36,376 nt of DNA. It comes from Chlamydiota bacterium. GTDB taxonomy: Bacteria > Chlamydiota > Chlamydiia > Chlamydiales > Rhabdochlamydiaceae. Location: NCBI GenBank assembly GCA_013286595.1, contig JABDFI010000012.1, positions 9,338-45,713 on the forward strand. Reading direction: 5' to 3'. Both the position numbers and the translations under genes were made by a program. The notes beneath the pieces are model-generated. The model saw only the letters and a list, made by a program, of their open reading frames with translations, ran no database searches and was not told where the DNA came from. This document shows positions 16,712 through 24,567 of the stretch, one piece after another. Within the stretch, counting starts at the first letter, position 1, and every line of letters starts with the position of its first letter.

Positions 16712-16930
16712 CCCGCGACCCCCTTGAGCCTCACCTTGCTGCGCCAAATCGCGTCCTCGTCGGCAGGGCGTGTAGAACACTACCCTGCTCGCTCTGGTGA
16801 GCTCGCCTGCGGGTGCGATTTTGCATTGCAATCTGAGGCCTCTGGCTGCTCATGCGCTCGTTCCCCGCCGGACTTGCGTCTCGGTGGCGGGGCCTCTCTC
16901 GCGTCGTTCACAGGAGCCCTTCATTTTCCC
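16712..16930 (-). repeat. Type Q repeat, inverted copy
   Basis: This stretch is a diverged reverse complement of the Q copies at 17355-17580 and 17828-18053. It shares GAGCCTCACCTTGCTGCGCC, the TTGCATTGCAATCTGAGGCC block and CGTTCCCCGCCGGACT. Its outer end meets a P unit in the same relation as in the direct copies, so the left part of the island is an inverted duplicate of the right part. A partial plus-strand Q copy lies at about 17013-17125. Confidence 0.8.
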
Positions 16931-17269
16931 TTTGGGAACACAAACAATTCTTCCCTTCCACTTTCAAAAAAAATCTAATCACATCCAAGCCTTTCCTTAG
17001 ACCGTTGGAAAATCTCGCGAAGGGGAAATGAAGGGTCTCTGCGAATGACGCGTGAGGGGCCCCGCCACCGAGACGCAAGTCCGGCGGGGAACGAGCGCGC
17101 GAAGCAGCCCGAGGCTTCTCAAGGGGGGCCGCTCTGTCCCCGACATGTGTAATGGTCAGGCCCTTCTTTTTCCCTACCGGGGGTTGCGCGGGACAATCGA
17201 CGTAGTGCTTTGTCCCCGACATAATGAAATAGTAAGGCCCTTCTTTTTCCCTACCGGGGGTTGAGGGGG

Positions 17270-17595
17270 CAATCGACACGTAGTGCTTTGTCCCCGACAT
17301 GTGTAATGGTCAGGCCCTTCTTTTTCAAATGTTCGGTAAAAATGCAGGAGGAGCTCCCGAAGGGGAAATGAAGGGCCTCTGCGAGCGACGCAAGAGGGGC
17401 CCCGCCAACCGAGACGTCAGTCCGGCGGGGAACGAGCGCACGAAGCAGCCAGAGGCCTCAGATTGCAATGCAAAATTGCAGCGCAGGAAAGCTCACCAGA
17501 GCGGGCAGGGTAGTGTTCTACACACCCTGCTTCCGAGCACGCAATTTGGCGCAGCAAGGTGAGGCTCAAGGGGGTCGCGGGGGACAATCGACACG
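17270..17595 (+). repeat. 326-bp direct repeat, first copy (P plus Q)
   Basis: Bases 17270-17595 and 17743-18068 appear identical by line-by-line comparison, with a period of 473 bp; the first difference is at 17596 (T) against 18069 (C). Both contain a full Q unit between two P palindromes. Complete identity against otherwise diverged repeats points to recent amplification or gene conversion. Confidence 0.85.
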
Positions 17596-17742
17596 TAGTG
17601 CTTTGTCCCCGACATAATGAAATGGTAAAGCCCTTCTTTTTCCCTACTGGGGGTCGCGGGGGACAATCGACACGAAGTGCTTTGTCCCCGACATAATGAA
17701 ATGGTCAGGCCCTTCTTTTTCCCTACCGGGGGTTGCGGGGGA

Positions 17743-18068
17743 CAATCGACACGTAGTGCTTTGTCCCCGACATGTGTAATGGTCAGGCCCTTCTTTTTCA
17801 AATGTTCGGTAAAAATGCAGGAGGAGCTCCCGAAGGGGAAATGAAGGGCCTCTGCGAGCGACGCAAGAGGGGCCCCGCCAACCGAGACGTCAGTCCGGCG
17901 GGGAACGAGCGCACGAAGCAGCCAGAGGCCTCAGATTGCAATGCAAAATTGCAGCGCAGGAAAGCTCACCAGAGCGGGCAGGGTAGTGTTCTACACACCC
18001 TGCTTCCGAGCACGCAATTTGGCGCAGCAAGGTGAGGCTCAAGGGGGTCGCGGGGGACAATCGACACG
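17743..18068 (+). repeat. 326-bp direct repeat, second copy (P plus Q)
   Basis: Second copy of the unit at 17270-17595, at a distance of 473 bp, with no difference seen. Confidence 0.85.
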
Positions 18069-18226
18069 CAGTGCTTTGTCCCCGACATATGAAAAAGCAG
18101 GCCCTTCGTTTTCCATATTCCAATCACACGGGGTCGCGGGGGACAATCGACACGCAGTGCTTTGTCCCCGACATATGAAAAAGCAGGCCCTTCGTTTTCC
18201 ATATTCCAATCACACGGGGTCGCGGG
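18053..18226 (+). repeat. Two tandem 87-bp P units
   Basis: Two identical 87-bp units, each with the palindrome variant CGACACGCAGTGC, then CGACATATGAAAAAGCAGG and a CATATTCCAATCACAC spacer that occurs in no other P unit here. A third palindrome follows at 18227 with a different tail. The array ends about 55 bases before the PBP start. Confidence 0.85.
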
Positions 18227-18345
18227 GGACAATCGACACGTAGTGCTTTGTCCCCGACATAATGAAATGGTAAGGCCCTTCATTTTCTTTTCTCCCCAAA
18301 ACCCATAAAAAAACACTCTTTCCGTCAACAAAGATTTCGACTAAA

Positions 18346-21300
18346 GTGGGGTCGTATAGGTGGGAAGTGGATAATACTATTCCGGAAAAGGCCAATCGCG
18401 TTTTAAATATTATTCTATTGGGGCTCCTGCTTATTCTGATTCGCGTCTGGTATTTGGCAACCATTCAGTATGATGAGCATGTTGAAATGGCCCGCCGCCC
18501 TCAACGTCGCTCTGCGGTGGAAAAAGTGGAGCGCGCTACCATCCGCGATCGCTTCAACATTCCTCTCGCTTTGAATAAAATTCAGTACACGGCTGCTGTG
18601 TGTTATGCGGACATTCGACAAATTCCGAGCGTGAGATGGGAGAAAGGACCGAATGGGAAAAAAGTGCGCGTGCAAGAGCGCGTGGAATACATCCATCGTT
18701 TAGCTGAGCTTCTTGGCAAAGAGCTAAAGATGGATCCACAGAAAGTCGAAGACACCATTCATGGGAAAGCCTGTCTTTTTCCTCATACTCCATTTGTCAT
18801 CAAGGAAGATCTAACCGAGAAGGAATACTACCGACTTAAAATGCTGGAAAAAAATTGGACAGGAATACGCACAGAGCGAGGCTCCAAGCGGTATTATCCT
18901 CAAGGGAAAATCGCTTCTGATGTGATTGGATTCATGGGAGCTATCAGCTCGAATGAGTACTACGCCATCGCTCAAGAAATCTCAACTTTACAAACTTACT
19001 TGTCAGAACGAGAAACGGGCAATATGCCGATGTTACCCAAGGGATTCCAAAACGCCTTGCAAGTGCGCGAAAGGTTAAAGCAGCTACAGGAAAAAGCCTA
19101 CACCATCAATGACAGCGTGGGAAAATCAGGCGTTGAAGCAGCTTTTGATCCTGAGTTACGCGGTTATGCGGGGAAAAAAACTTACGAAGTAGATATTAAA
19201 GGAAACTTAATCCGAGAACTTCCAGGTTCGCGCAAATCACTCTCAGGACAACGCTTGCTGTTGTCGATTTCTACAGAACTGCAAGAATACGCAGAGCAAC
19301 TACTGACTGAAAATGAAGAGCTCAGAGAGTCAAAAAATAAAGATGGTACTCCCTCTCTCTCTACTCCTTGGATTAAGGGAGGAGCCATTGTCGCCATGGA
19401 TCCAAAAACAGGGGAAGTACTCGCCCTTGCCTCTTATCCGCGAATTGAGCTCAACGATTTCATTCCTTCTAAAGTACAAGGTAAAAAGCCATGTATAAAT
19501 AAGTGGCTTGAAAATGAAGCTTACATCGGTGAAATTTGGGAGGGTAAACGCCCCCTTGAAAGGGAGCGTTACGACCCGGTCAAACGCGCGTACTATGAGG
19601 AACAAATTCCTCTGAGTTTGTTGAAATACTTTGAAGCGACCCTTTCATCTGATGGAACAACTTGGGATGCAATGGAAAAAGTCGCTGATTTGCGAGGAGC
19701 TCTCATCGTACAGCAAGAGATAGAAAAGCTATTGCGCTTTTCTGGTCAGCCCGATGTGCGCGTACTGTGCGCAGCTTTGTACCATGAACATCGCCCCTCT
19801 CAACCACCAATCAACGAAGAGGAATGGCAGGCTGTACAAGAGCGTTTAAAAGAAGTTGGTCAACCTGTTGTTTCTGCTAAGAGTATCCTGGATTATTACT
19901 TAGGAGGTGTCACGTATAATGATGATAAACTTCTCGTCATCGACTTATGCCGCCTTCTTGTGAGCAATGAACATTTTTCTTCTGAGCTCGTCGATCAAGT
20001 GGGCCATATTAATTTAGCGACATATCGCGTGCTCTCTCAGCTGGTCATTCAAGCCCAAAGCTATCTACAAGCTCAAGCAAAAGAGTGGTTTCATCAGATC
20101 GATTTTCTCAAATGGCGCCAAGAGCACTTTAAAGACTATCTCAAAATGAAGCGAAAAGAAGAGCGCGACAATAAACGGTACGCAAAGCCCTATACAGATT
20201 ATCTCGAGCGGATCGAAAAAGAGATGTTCAAGGAGTTTTGGAAGGAAAATCGATGGGATTTTACTCATTGTTTTATTCAAGGGAACTCCGAATGCAATTC
20301 TCCCTATGTTGAGAAGCTACTTGCATTGAGAGAAAGTGATTCCTCTCTTGCAGAAAAGATCACCTTTGCTCTTTCTGATTTTGATCCGTCTTTGCAGTTT
20401 GCACTCATGAAAACGATGCGCTCTTTTGAAGAGCTCAATCGCCCCCTTTCTCGTCATTATCGCACGTTGCGCAATACAAAAGGTGTGCAGTTGGAAAAAC
20501 ATCTGGCTGGAGCTTTTTATCCTCTTACAGGATTTGGCTATGGCAGATCACAGGCATTTCGCCAAGCAACGCCACAAGGATCGGTATTCAAAATTGTCGT
20601 GGCTTATCAAGCTTTGCTAGAGCGTTACAAGAGCTTACAAGAGCAGAATCTCCAATTGAAAAATCTGAACCCGCTCACTCTCATCGATGATCTTAAATGG
20701 CACGCAAAAGCCAATAGTCATGAACAAGTTCTCGGTTACACCATCGAAGGGCAACCAATCCTTCGCATGTACAAAGGGGGCAAACTTCCTCGCAGTCACC
20801 CTCGCATTGGAAAAATCGATATCGTAGGAGCCATCGAACAATCGAGCAACATCTATTTTTCTATCTTAGCTAACGAGCACATCCAAGATCCGTTAAATCT
20901 CATTCAGGCGGCAAAGCACTTTGGGTTTGGCCATAAAACCGGCATTGAACTTCCCGGTGAAATCAGCGGAACACTTCCCGATGACCTATCTCATAATCGC
21001 ACCGGCCTTTATTCCTTTGCCATTGGACAACACTCGTTAGTTGTTACGCCATTGCAAACTGCCGTGATGATGTCATCGATTGCCAATCATGGACAGGTCT
21101 TAAAACCCACGATTGTTCAAGTCATTGCTGGGCAAGAACCTCTTCGAGATTATCACGATCCTTTTGCCTGTGAAACTTACCCCTTTAAAGAAAATCTCTC
21201 ACTGATTGGCATTGATTTTCCGCTGTTTAGTTCGACGCAAACTGAAATGGGTCGCCCACAAGTCTGGTGCTCAGCTCCCGAGGTAAGAGAATCTCTCTTT

Positions 21301-21732
21301 CTTCCAGAAACCATCCGCCATCCTCTCATGGAAGGGATGCATCGCGTGATCGCTGGAACCAAAGGAACAGCTCGACCTGAAATCATACGAGCGTTTAGCC
21401 ATCATCCTGCATGGAAACGAGATTATCAAGATTTGAAACAACAGATTGTAGGTAAAACTGGAACTGCAGAAATCCTGTATAAACAGAATATCGATGTAGA
21501 AGCAGGCGCTAAGATCCATAACCACATTTGGTTTGGAGGAGCTGCCTTTGAATCAGGGACAGAGTTTGAAAATCAAGATCTCGTCGTGGTCGTCTACTTG
21601 CGCTTTAGCGAGGCTGGAGGAAAAGAAGCTGCGCCATTAGCTGTTGAAATGGTCAAGAAATGGCGTGAAATTCGCGCCAATCACGGCAAGTCATCTTACG
21701 TAGCTATTGAGGCAATTGCCTCTATTCCTTAA
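18346..21732 (+). CDS. Penicillin-binding protein 2-type transpeptidase, chlamydial long form
   Basis: The protein is up to 1,128 residues. A single membrane anchor lies near residues 18-38, followed by a dimerisation domain with [19 protein letters not shown] and [14 protein letters not shown]. The transpeptidase domain has SVFK (catalytic Ser746), SSN (833-835) and KTG (1037-1039). About 380 residues separate [17 protein letters not shown] (near 349-366) from SVFK, where ordinary PBP2 proteins have well under 100; this Lys/Glu-rich insertion accounts for the extra length. C. trachomatis PBP2 is similarly long, so the form is chlamydial. It cross-links peptidoglycan during division. The start is uncertain: GTG at 18346, or GTG at 18367 just after AGGTGGGA. 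Its end overlaps the convergent decarboxylase gene by 42 bp. Confidence 0.93.
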   Translation: MGSYRWEVDNTIPEKANRVLNIILLGLLLILIRVWYLATIQYDEHVEMARRPQRRSAVEKVERATIRDRFNIPLALNKIQYTAAVCYADIRQIPSVRWEKGPNGKKVRVQERVEYIHRLAELLGKELKMDPQKVEDTIHGKACLFPHTPFVIKEDLTEKEYYRLKMLEKNWTGIRTERGSKRYYPQGKIASDVIGFMGAISSNEYYAIAQEISTLQTYLSERETGNMPMLPKGFQNALQVRERLKQLQEKAYTINDSVGKSGVEAAFDPELRGYAGKKTYEVDIKGNLIRELPGSRKSLSGQRLLLSISTELQEYAEQLLTENEELRESKNKDGTPSLSTPWIKGGAIVAMDPKTGEVLALASYPRIELNDFIPSKVQGKKPCINKWLENEAYIGEIWEGKRPLERERYDPVKRAYYEEQIPLSLLKYFEATLSSDGTTWDAMEKVADLRGALIVQQEIEKLLRFSGQPDVRVLCAALYHEHRPSQPPINEEEWQAVQERLKEVGQPVVSAKSILDYYLGGVTYNDDKLLVIDLCRLLVSNEHFSSELVDQVGHINLATYRVLSQLVIQAQSYLQAQAKEWFHQIDFLKWRQEHFKDYLKMKRKEERDNKRYAKPYTDYLERIEKEMFKEFWKENRWDFTHCFIQGNSECNSPYVEKLLALRESDSSLAEKITFALSDFDPSLQFALMKTMRSFEELNRPLSRHYRTLRNTKGVQLEKHLAGAFYPLTGFGYGRSQAFRQATPQGSVFKIVVAYQALLERYKSLQEQNLQLKNLNPLTLIDDLKWHAKANSHEQVLGYTIEGQPILRMYKGGKLPRSHPRIGKIDIVGAIEQSSNIYFSILANEHIQDPLNLIQAAKHFGFGHKTGIELPGEISGTLPDDLSHNRTGLYSFAIGQHSLVVTPLQTAVMMSSIANHGQVLKPTIVQVIAGQEPLRDYHDPFACETYPFKENLSLIGIDFPLFSSTQTEMGRPQVWCSAPEVRESLFLPETIRHPLMEGMHRVIAGTKGTARPEIIRAFSHHPAWKRDYQDLKQQIVGKTGTAEILYKQNIDVEAGAKIHNHIWFGGAAFESGTEFENQDLVVVVYLRFSEAGGKEAAPLAVEMVKKWREIRANHGKSSYVAIEAIASIP

Positions 21733-22662
21733 GAGACTCTCAAAATAGTCGATCGTTAGCTGTAATCCCTCTTTCAATGCCTTTTTAGGCTGCCATCCTA
21801 GCGTTTCTTGAGCCAACTGGATATTTGGTTGGCGCTGACGGGGATCATCGCTTGGAAGCGGTCGGATTTCAAGTGAAGAAGCAGAACCCGTGAGTTCTAC
21901 TACCATTTCTGCCAATTCTCGAATCGTAAATTCAACAGGATTGCCGAGATTAACTGGCCCTGTTATCGAAGGTTCACTGTTCATGAGAGCTATTAATCCC
22001 TCAATCAAGTCGTCGATATAACAGAAAGAGCGAGTCTGCAAACCATCCCCATACAAGGTCAAAGGTTCCCCTTTAAGAGCTTGAACGATGAAGTTGGAAA
22101 CCACCCTACCGTCTTGAGGATGCATGCGGGGACCATAAGTGTTGAAAATTCTGGGAACTTTAATGGAAACACCGTACTGACGGTGATAATCAAAAAAGAG
22201 AGTCTCTGCACACCTTTTCCCTTCATCGTAACAAGATCGAATGCCGATGGGATTGACGTGACCCCAATACGACTCGGGCTGAGGATGTACACTTGGATCT
22301 CCATACACCTCACTCGTCGATGCTTGTAAAATGCGAGCCTGATATTTTCTCGCCAATTCAAGCATATTGATAGCGCCTATCACATTGGTTCTAATGGTTT
22401 GAACCGGGTCAGATTGATAATGAACGGGCGACGCAGGACAAGCTAAATTGTAGATCTGATCCACTTCGACATCACAAGACACACTCACATCACCTTCCAT
22501 GAGAGAAAAGCCGGGATGATCGATAAAGGTTTGAAGGTTATCTTTACTGCCTGTATAAAAATTATCTAGGCAGATAATCTGATCTCCTCTTTCCAATAAA
22601 CGCTCGCAGAGGTGAGAGCCTAGAAATCCAGCTCCTCCTGTCACCAGCACCTTTTTACGCAT
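21691..22662 (-). CDS. UDP-glucuronate decarboxylase (UDP-xylose synthase type)
   Basis: The 323-residue protein is an extended short-chain dehydrogenase: [15 protein letters not shown] binds [12 protein letters not shown] supplies the catalytic Ser/Thr, and [10 protein letters not shown] contains the YxxxK pair. The motifs [32 protein letters not shown] and [14 protein letters not shown] match the UXS group, which converts UDP-glucuronate to UDP-xylose, rather than UDP-galactose epimerases. GAGGGAG precedes the ATG. The product would feed sugar decoration of lipopolysaccharide or protein, but no glycosyltransferase lies nearby. The last 14 codons overlap the end of the PBP gene on the other strand. 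Confidence 0.9.
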   Translation of the reverse strand: MRKKVLVTGGAGFLGSHLCERLLERGDQIICLDNFYTGSKDNLQTFIDHPGFSLMEGDVSVSCDVEVDQIYNLACPASPVHYQSDPVQTIRTNVIGAINMLELARKYQARILQASTSEVYGDPSVHPQPESYWGHVNPIGIRSCYDEGKRCAETLFFDYHRQYGVSIKVPRIFNTYGPRMHPQDGRVVSNFIVQALKGEPLTLYGDGLQTRSFCYIDDLIEGLIALMNSEPSITGPVNLGNPVEFTIRELAEMVVELTGSASSLEIRPLPSDDPRQRQPNIQLAQETLGWQPKKALKEGLQLTIDYFESLLRNRGNCLNSYVR

Positions 22663-22775
22663 AGAGCTCCCTCAATGAATAGTATAAGTGTAATGAAAGG
22701 GATGTTTCTAGGAAAACTCTTAATTGAACGAGGCACTTGCCTCTATCAACTGATCATATAACTTCCTTGGAGACT

Positions 22776-22875
22776 TATGGCAAAACCTCAATGCTCATTT
22801 AGACCATGCCCTAATCAAGTCTGATGGAGGACAAGGTTTGGGCATGGTCTAAATGAGCATTGAGGTTTTGCCATA
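22776..22875. repeat. Long perfect hairpin with shared flanks, copy A
   Basis: Arms 22776-22811 and 22840-22875 are perfectly complementary over 36 bp, around a 28-nt loop (CTAATCAAG...). The flank up to 22892 (GGTTTTTAAGGACGTAC) is shared with copy B at 33896-33988. The hairpin starts a few bases after the stop of the second euo gene on the minus strand. No T-run follows, so it is not a standard terminator, though it could block 3' exonucleases or act as a factor-dependent end. Confidence 0.9.
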
Positions 22876-22893
22876 GGTTTTTAAGGACGTACG

Positions 22894-23334
22894 TTATAAC
22901 GCAACTCCACTATCGAAATTGGAAATGAGCTGGTTAAGGTAGGTCTTCTGATATTCTTTAATGTCATCTAAATGCACCACCCATGCAGATCCTTTTCGCG
23001 TGGCTTTAAGGAGCCCGATACGTGTGGCATAGTAGACTTTTTGGTAGGGAATATCAAGAATTTTTGCTGTTTGTTGGATGGAATAGAAACCTTTACTGTG
23101 ATCGTAAAGAAGCTCTCCTTCGTGAACAGAGCGCTCTCTTGAATATTTCATTTTTCTATAGTCGTCAAGGTCATCGAGATCGATAATCCAACGCGTAGGA
23201 TTCTTATACGCTTTAAGTTTTTTTTGCTTGATCGCTACATAAATCGCTTGCCGAGTCACATTGTTGATTTTTGCGGCTTCGGAGAGTGTGATAAATCTCT
23301 TCTTTTTGTCACTTCCAGTTGTTGGTTCTGACAT
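22894..23334 (-). CDS. euo: EUO-family early developmental regulator, paralogue 2
   Basis: The 146-residue protein has the EUO signature: an excisionase-like helix-turn-helix SEAAKINNVTRQAIYVAIKQ, a second MerR/excisionase-like segment QQTAKILDIPYQKVYYATRIG, and the linker GELLYDHSKGFYS. EUO is a Chlamydiota-specific repressor that holds back late genes early in development by binding AT-rich operators. This copy lacks the C-terminal tail of C. trachomatis EUO (183 residues). It is closely related to the gene at 23809-24261 but differs at many positions, so the duplication is old. GAGGA precedes the ATG. The 474-bp AT-rich gap upstream is long enough for its own promoter. Confidence 0.93.
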   Translation of the reverse strand: MSEPTTGSDKKKRFITLSEAAKINNVTRQAIYVAIKQKKLKAYKNPTRWIIDLDDLDDYRKMKYSRERSVHEGELLYDHSKGFYSIQQTAKILDIPYQKVYYATRIGLLKATRKGSAWVVHLDDIKEYQKTYLNQLISNFDSGVAL

Positions 23335-23808
23335 AGGTCCTCAATTCTTTAATTCGTTTATAGTAGCAACATATTGTAAATAAACCGTTAACATTAGTAG
23401 TAATTTTTTATATAAAAAAAGTAATACATTCTTTAATTTTCAGTTTCTCAGCCGGCAGAAACAAGCAACTCACTCATTTCTAATATGTTATACACAACTT
23501 CCTACTCTTTTCTAGCTTTAAAATTATTTTTAACGCTATTTCCTTAGTTTTAATTTCCATATTTATACTTATCTTTTAATTATAAGAATATAAGATTAAA
23601 TATCAACGGTAAATAAATTAAAAATAAAACTTAACAACAAAATCATTGAGTGTGAATTATTTAAGATATAATTAAAGAATGAAAGTTTCACTACTAAGAT
23701 AGAATTAAGAAGAAAAAAGGTTATAAAAACAAAAAAACCATCGTGCAACGCAATTACCGATGGTTCTTTGCCCCCTTAAAGAGGTTTTTTTAGGGTTTTT
23801 TTACTCAC
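23335..23808. other. AT-rich gene-free region between the two euo genes
   Basis: Apart from the terminator listed separately, I see no gene. The region is strongly AT-rich, with many A and T runs. It must hold the promoter of the downstream euo copy. EUO is known to favour AT-rich operators and to bind near its own gene in Chlamydia, so binding here is plausible, but I cannot point to one convincing operator. Confidence 0.5.
23730..23767 (-). terminator. Rho-independent terminator after the upstream euo gene
   Basis: On the minus strand AACCATCG, a 14-base loop and CGATGGTT are followed by TTTTTG. It lies about 40 bases after the stop of the gene ending at 23809 and should separate the transcripts of the two euo copies. 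Confidence 0.75.
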
Positions 23809-24261
23809 TTATCCAGCTATCGAGCTTTCCTGCGCCTTCATATTAAGATAATTCTCCCTATAAGACTTTATATCCTCGTTATGAATGACCCAAGCAGCTC
23901 CTTTACGCTGAGCTTTCATGAGACCAACACGCGTGGCGTAGTAGATCTTTTGAGCGGGAACATTTAACATCTTTGCAACTTGATTAATGGAAAAGAAACC
24001 TTTGTTGTTATCAAAAAGTAGCTCTCCATTATACATAGACTTAGTGCGTGAATATTTACCCTTGCGGTAATTATCCAAGTCTTCTAAATCAATCGTCCAT
24101 CTTGTTGCATCTTTATAAGCTCTGAGCTTTTTTTGTTTAATTGCAACATAGATGGCTTGTCGCGTCACGTTGTTGATTTTAGCAGCTTCTGTGATAGAAA
24201 CCACTTTTTTTCCAGACGCAGATAGTTCACCGTGATACACGGTTTTTTTATCTTCTTCCAT
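23809..24261 (-). CDS. euo: EUO-family early developmental regulator, paralogue 1 (closer to Chlamydia EUO)
   Basis: The start is at the ATG at 24261, which follows GGAGGAG with six bases between; an in-frame TTG farther upstream lacks such a site. The 150-residue product has TEAAKINNVTRQAIYVAIKQ, the segment SRTKSMYNGELLFDNNKGFF, and INQVAKMLNVPAQKIYYATR, which match C. trachomatis EUO nearly residue for residue as I recall it. It is therefore the likelier functional orthologue. It sits divergent from tsp with gltX just beyond, echoing the tsp...gltX-euo neighbourhood (CT441-CT446) of C. trachomatis. Confidence 0.95.
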   Translation of the reverse strand: MEEDKKTVYHGELSASGKKVVSITEAAKINNVTRQAIYVAIKQKKLRAYKDATRWTIDLEDLDNYRKGKYSRTKSMYNGELLFDNNKGFFSINQVAKMLNVPAQKIYYATRVGLMKAQRKGAAWVIHNEDIKSYRENYLNMKAQESSIAG

Positions 24262-24567
24262 TGTTACTCCTCCATCATTCAAAAAATAAATCCTTTACGA
24301 ACGCTTTCGCCTGTTAGTTGGATCGCTAAAACCACTCGCTTATTAAATTCGCTCGTTTTTCATCGATTTGTATTAAAAGCCAATCTAACGTTCGTTTTGA
24401 ATATTAATTATGGCATATAAATGTGTTGAAATCAAGCATATACACATTTTTTGGAAGGATCTAAACCCTTAAAAATTTTAGTCAAAGTCCATATGGAATT
24501 ATTTAGACTGGCCTTAAACCGTTGATTTGCCTTAAGCTACGATTTGCGCAGCAAAGAGGGTAAAGGC

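Larger units (their letters stand above)
16571..18290. repeat. Repeat island without genes, between rpsB and the PBP gene
   Basis: About 1.7 kb made almost only of two repeat types. Type P is a unit of about 80 bp built around the palindrome GGGGACAA...CAC-GTA-GTG...TTGTCCCC followed by CGACAT and a GGCCCTTC box. I count eleven copies, two on the minus strand at the left end (near 16604 and 16683) and nine on the plus strand (near 17135 as a half copy, then 17190, 17266, 17579, 17660, 17739, 18053, 18140 and 18227). Type Q is a GC-rich unit of about 220 bp. Short open frames occur in both directions because the repeats are GC-rich and free of stops. They have no ribosome binding sites or family features, and I do not call them genes. 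Confidence 0.9.

Noticed and set aside
16571-18290. CRISPR array
   Set aside because: Repeats are palindromic units of about 80 bp in both orientations, with spacers that are themselves repeated; there are no unique spacers of 30-40 bp and no cas genes.
16576-18331. Numerous open frames of 67-130 codons on both strands in the repeat island, including two identical 87-codon frames
   Set aside because: They are by-products of GC-rich repeats lacking stops. Frames on opposite strands overlap, none has a ribosome binding site or a known domain, and the repeated peptide (e.g. SGTKHYVSIVP) only mirrors the palindrome unit.
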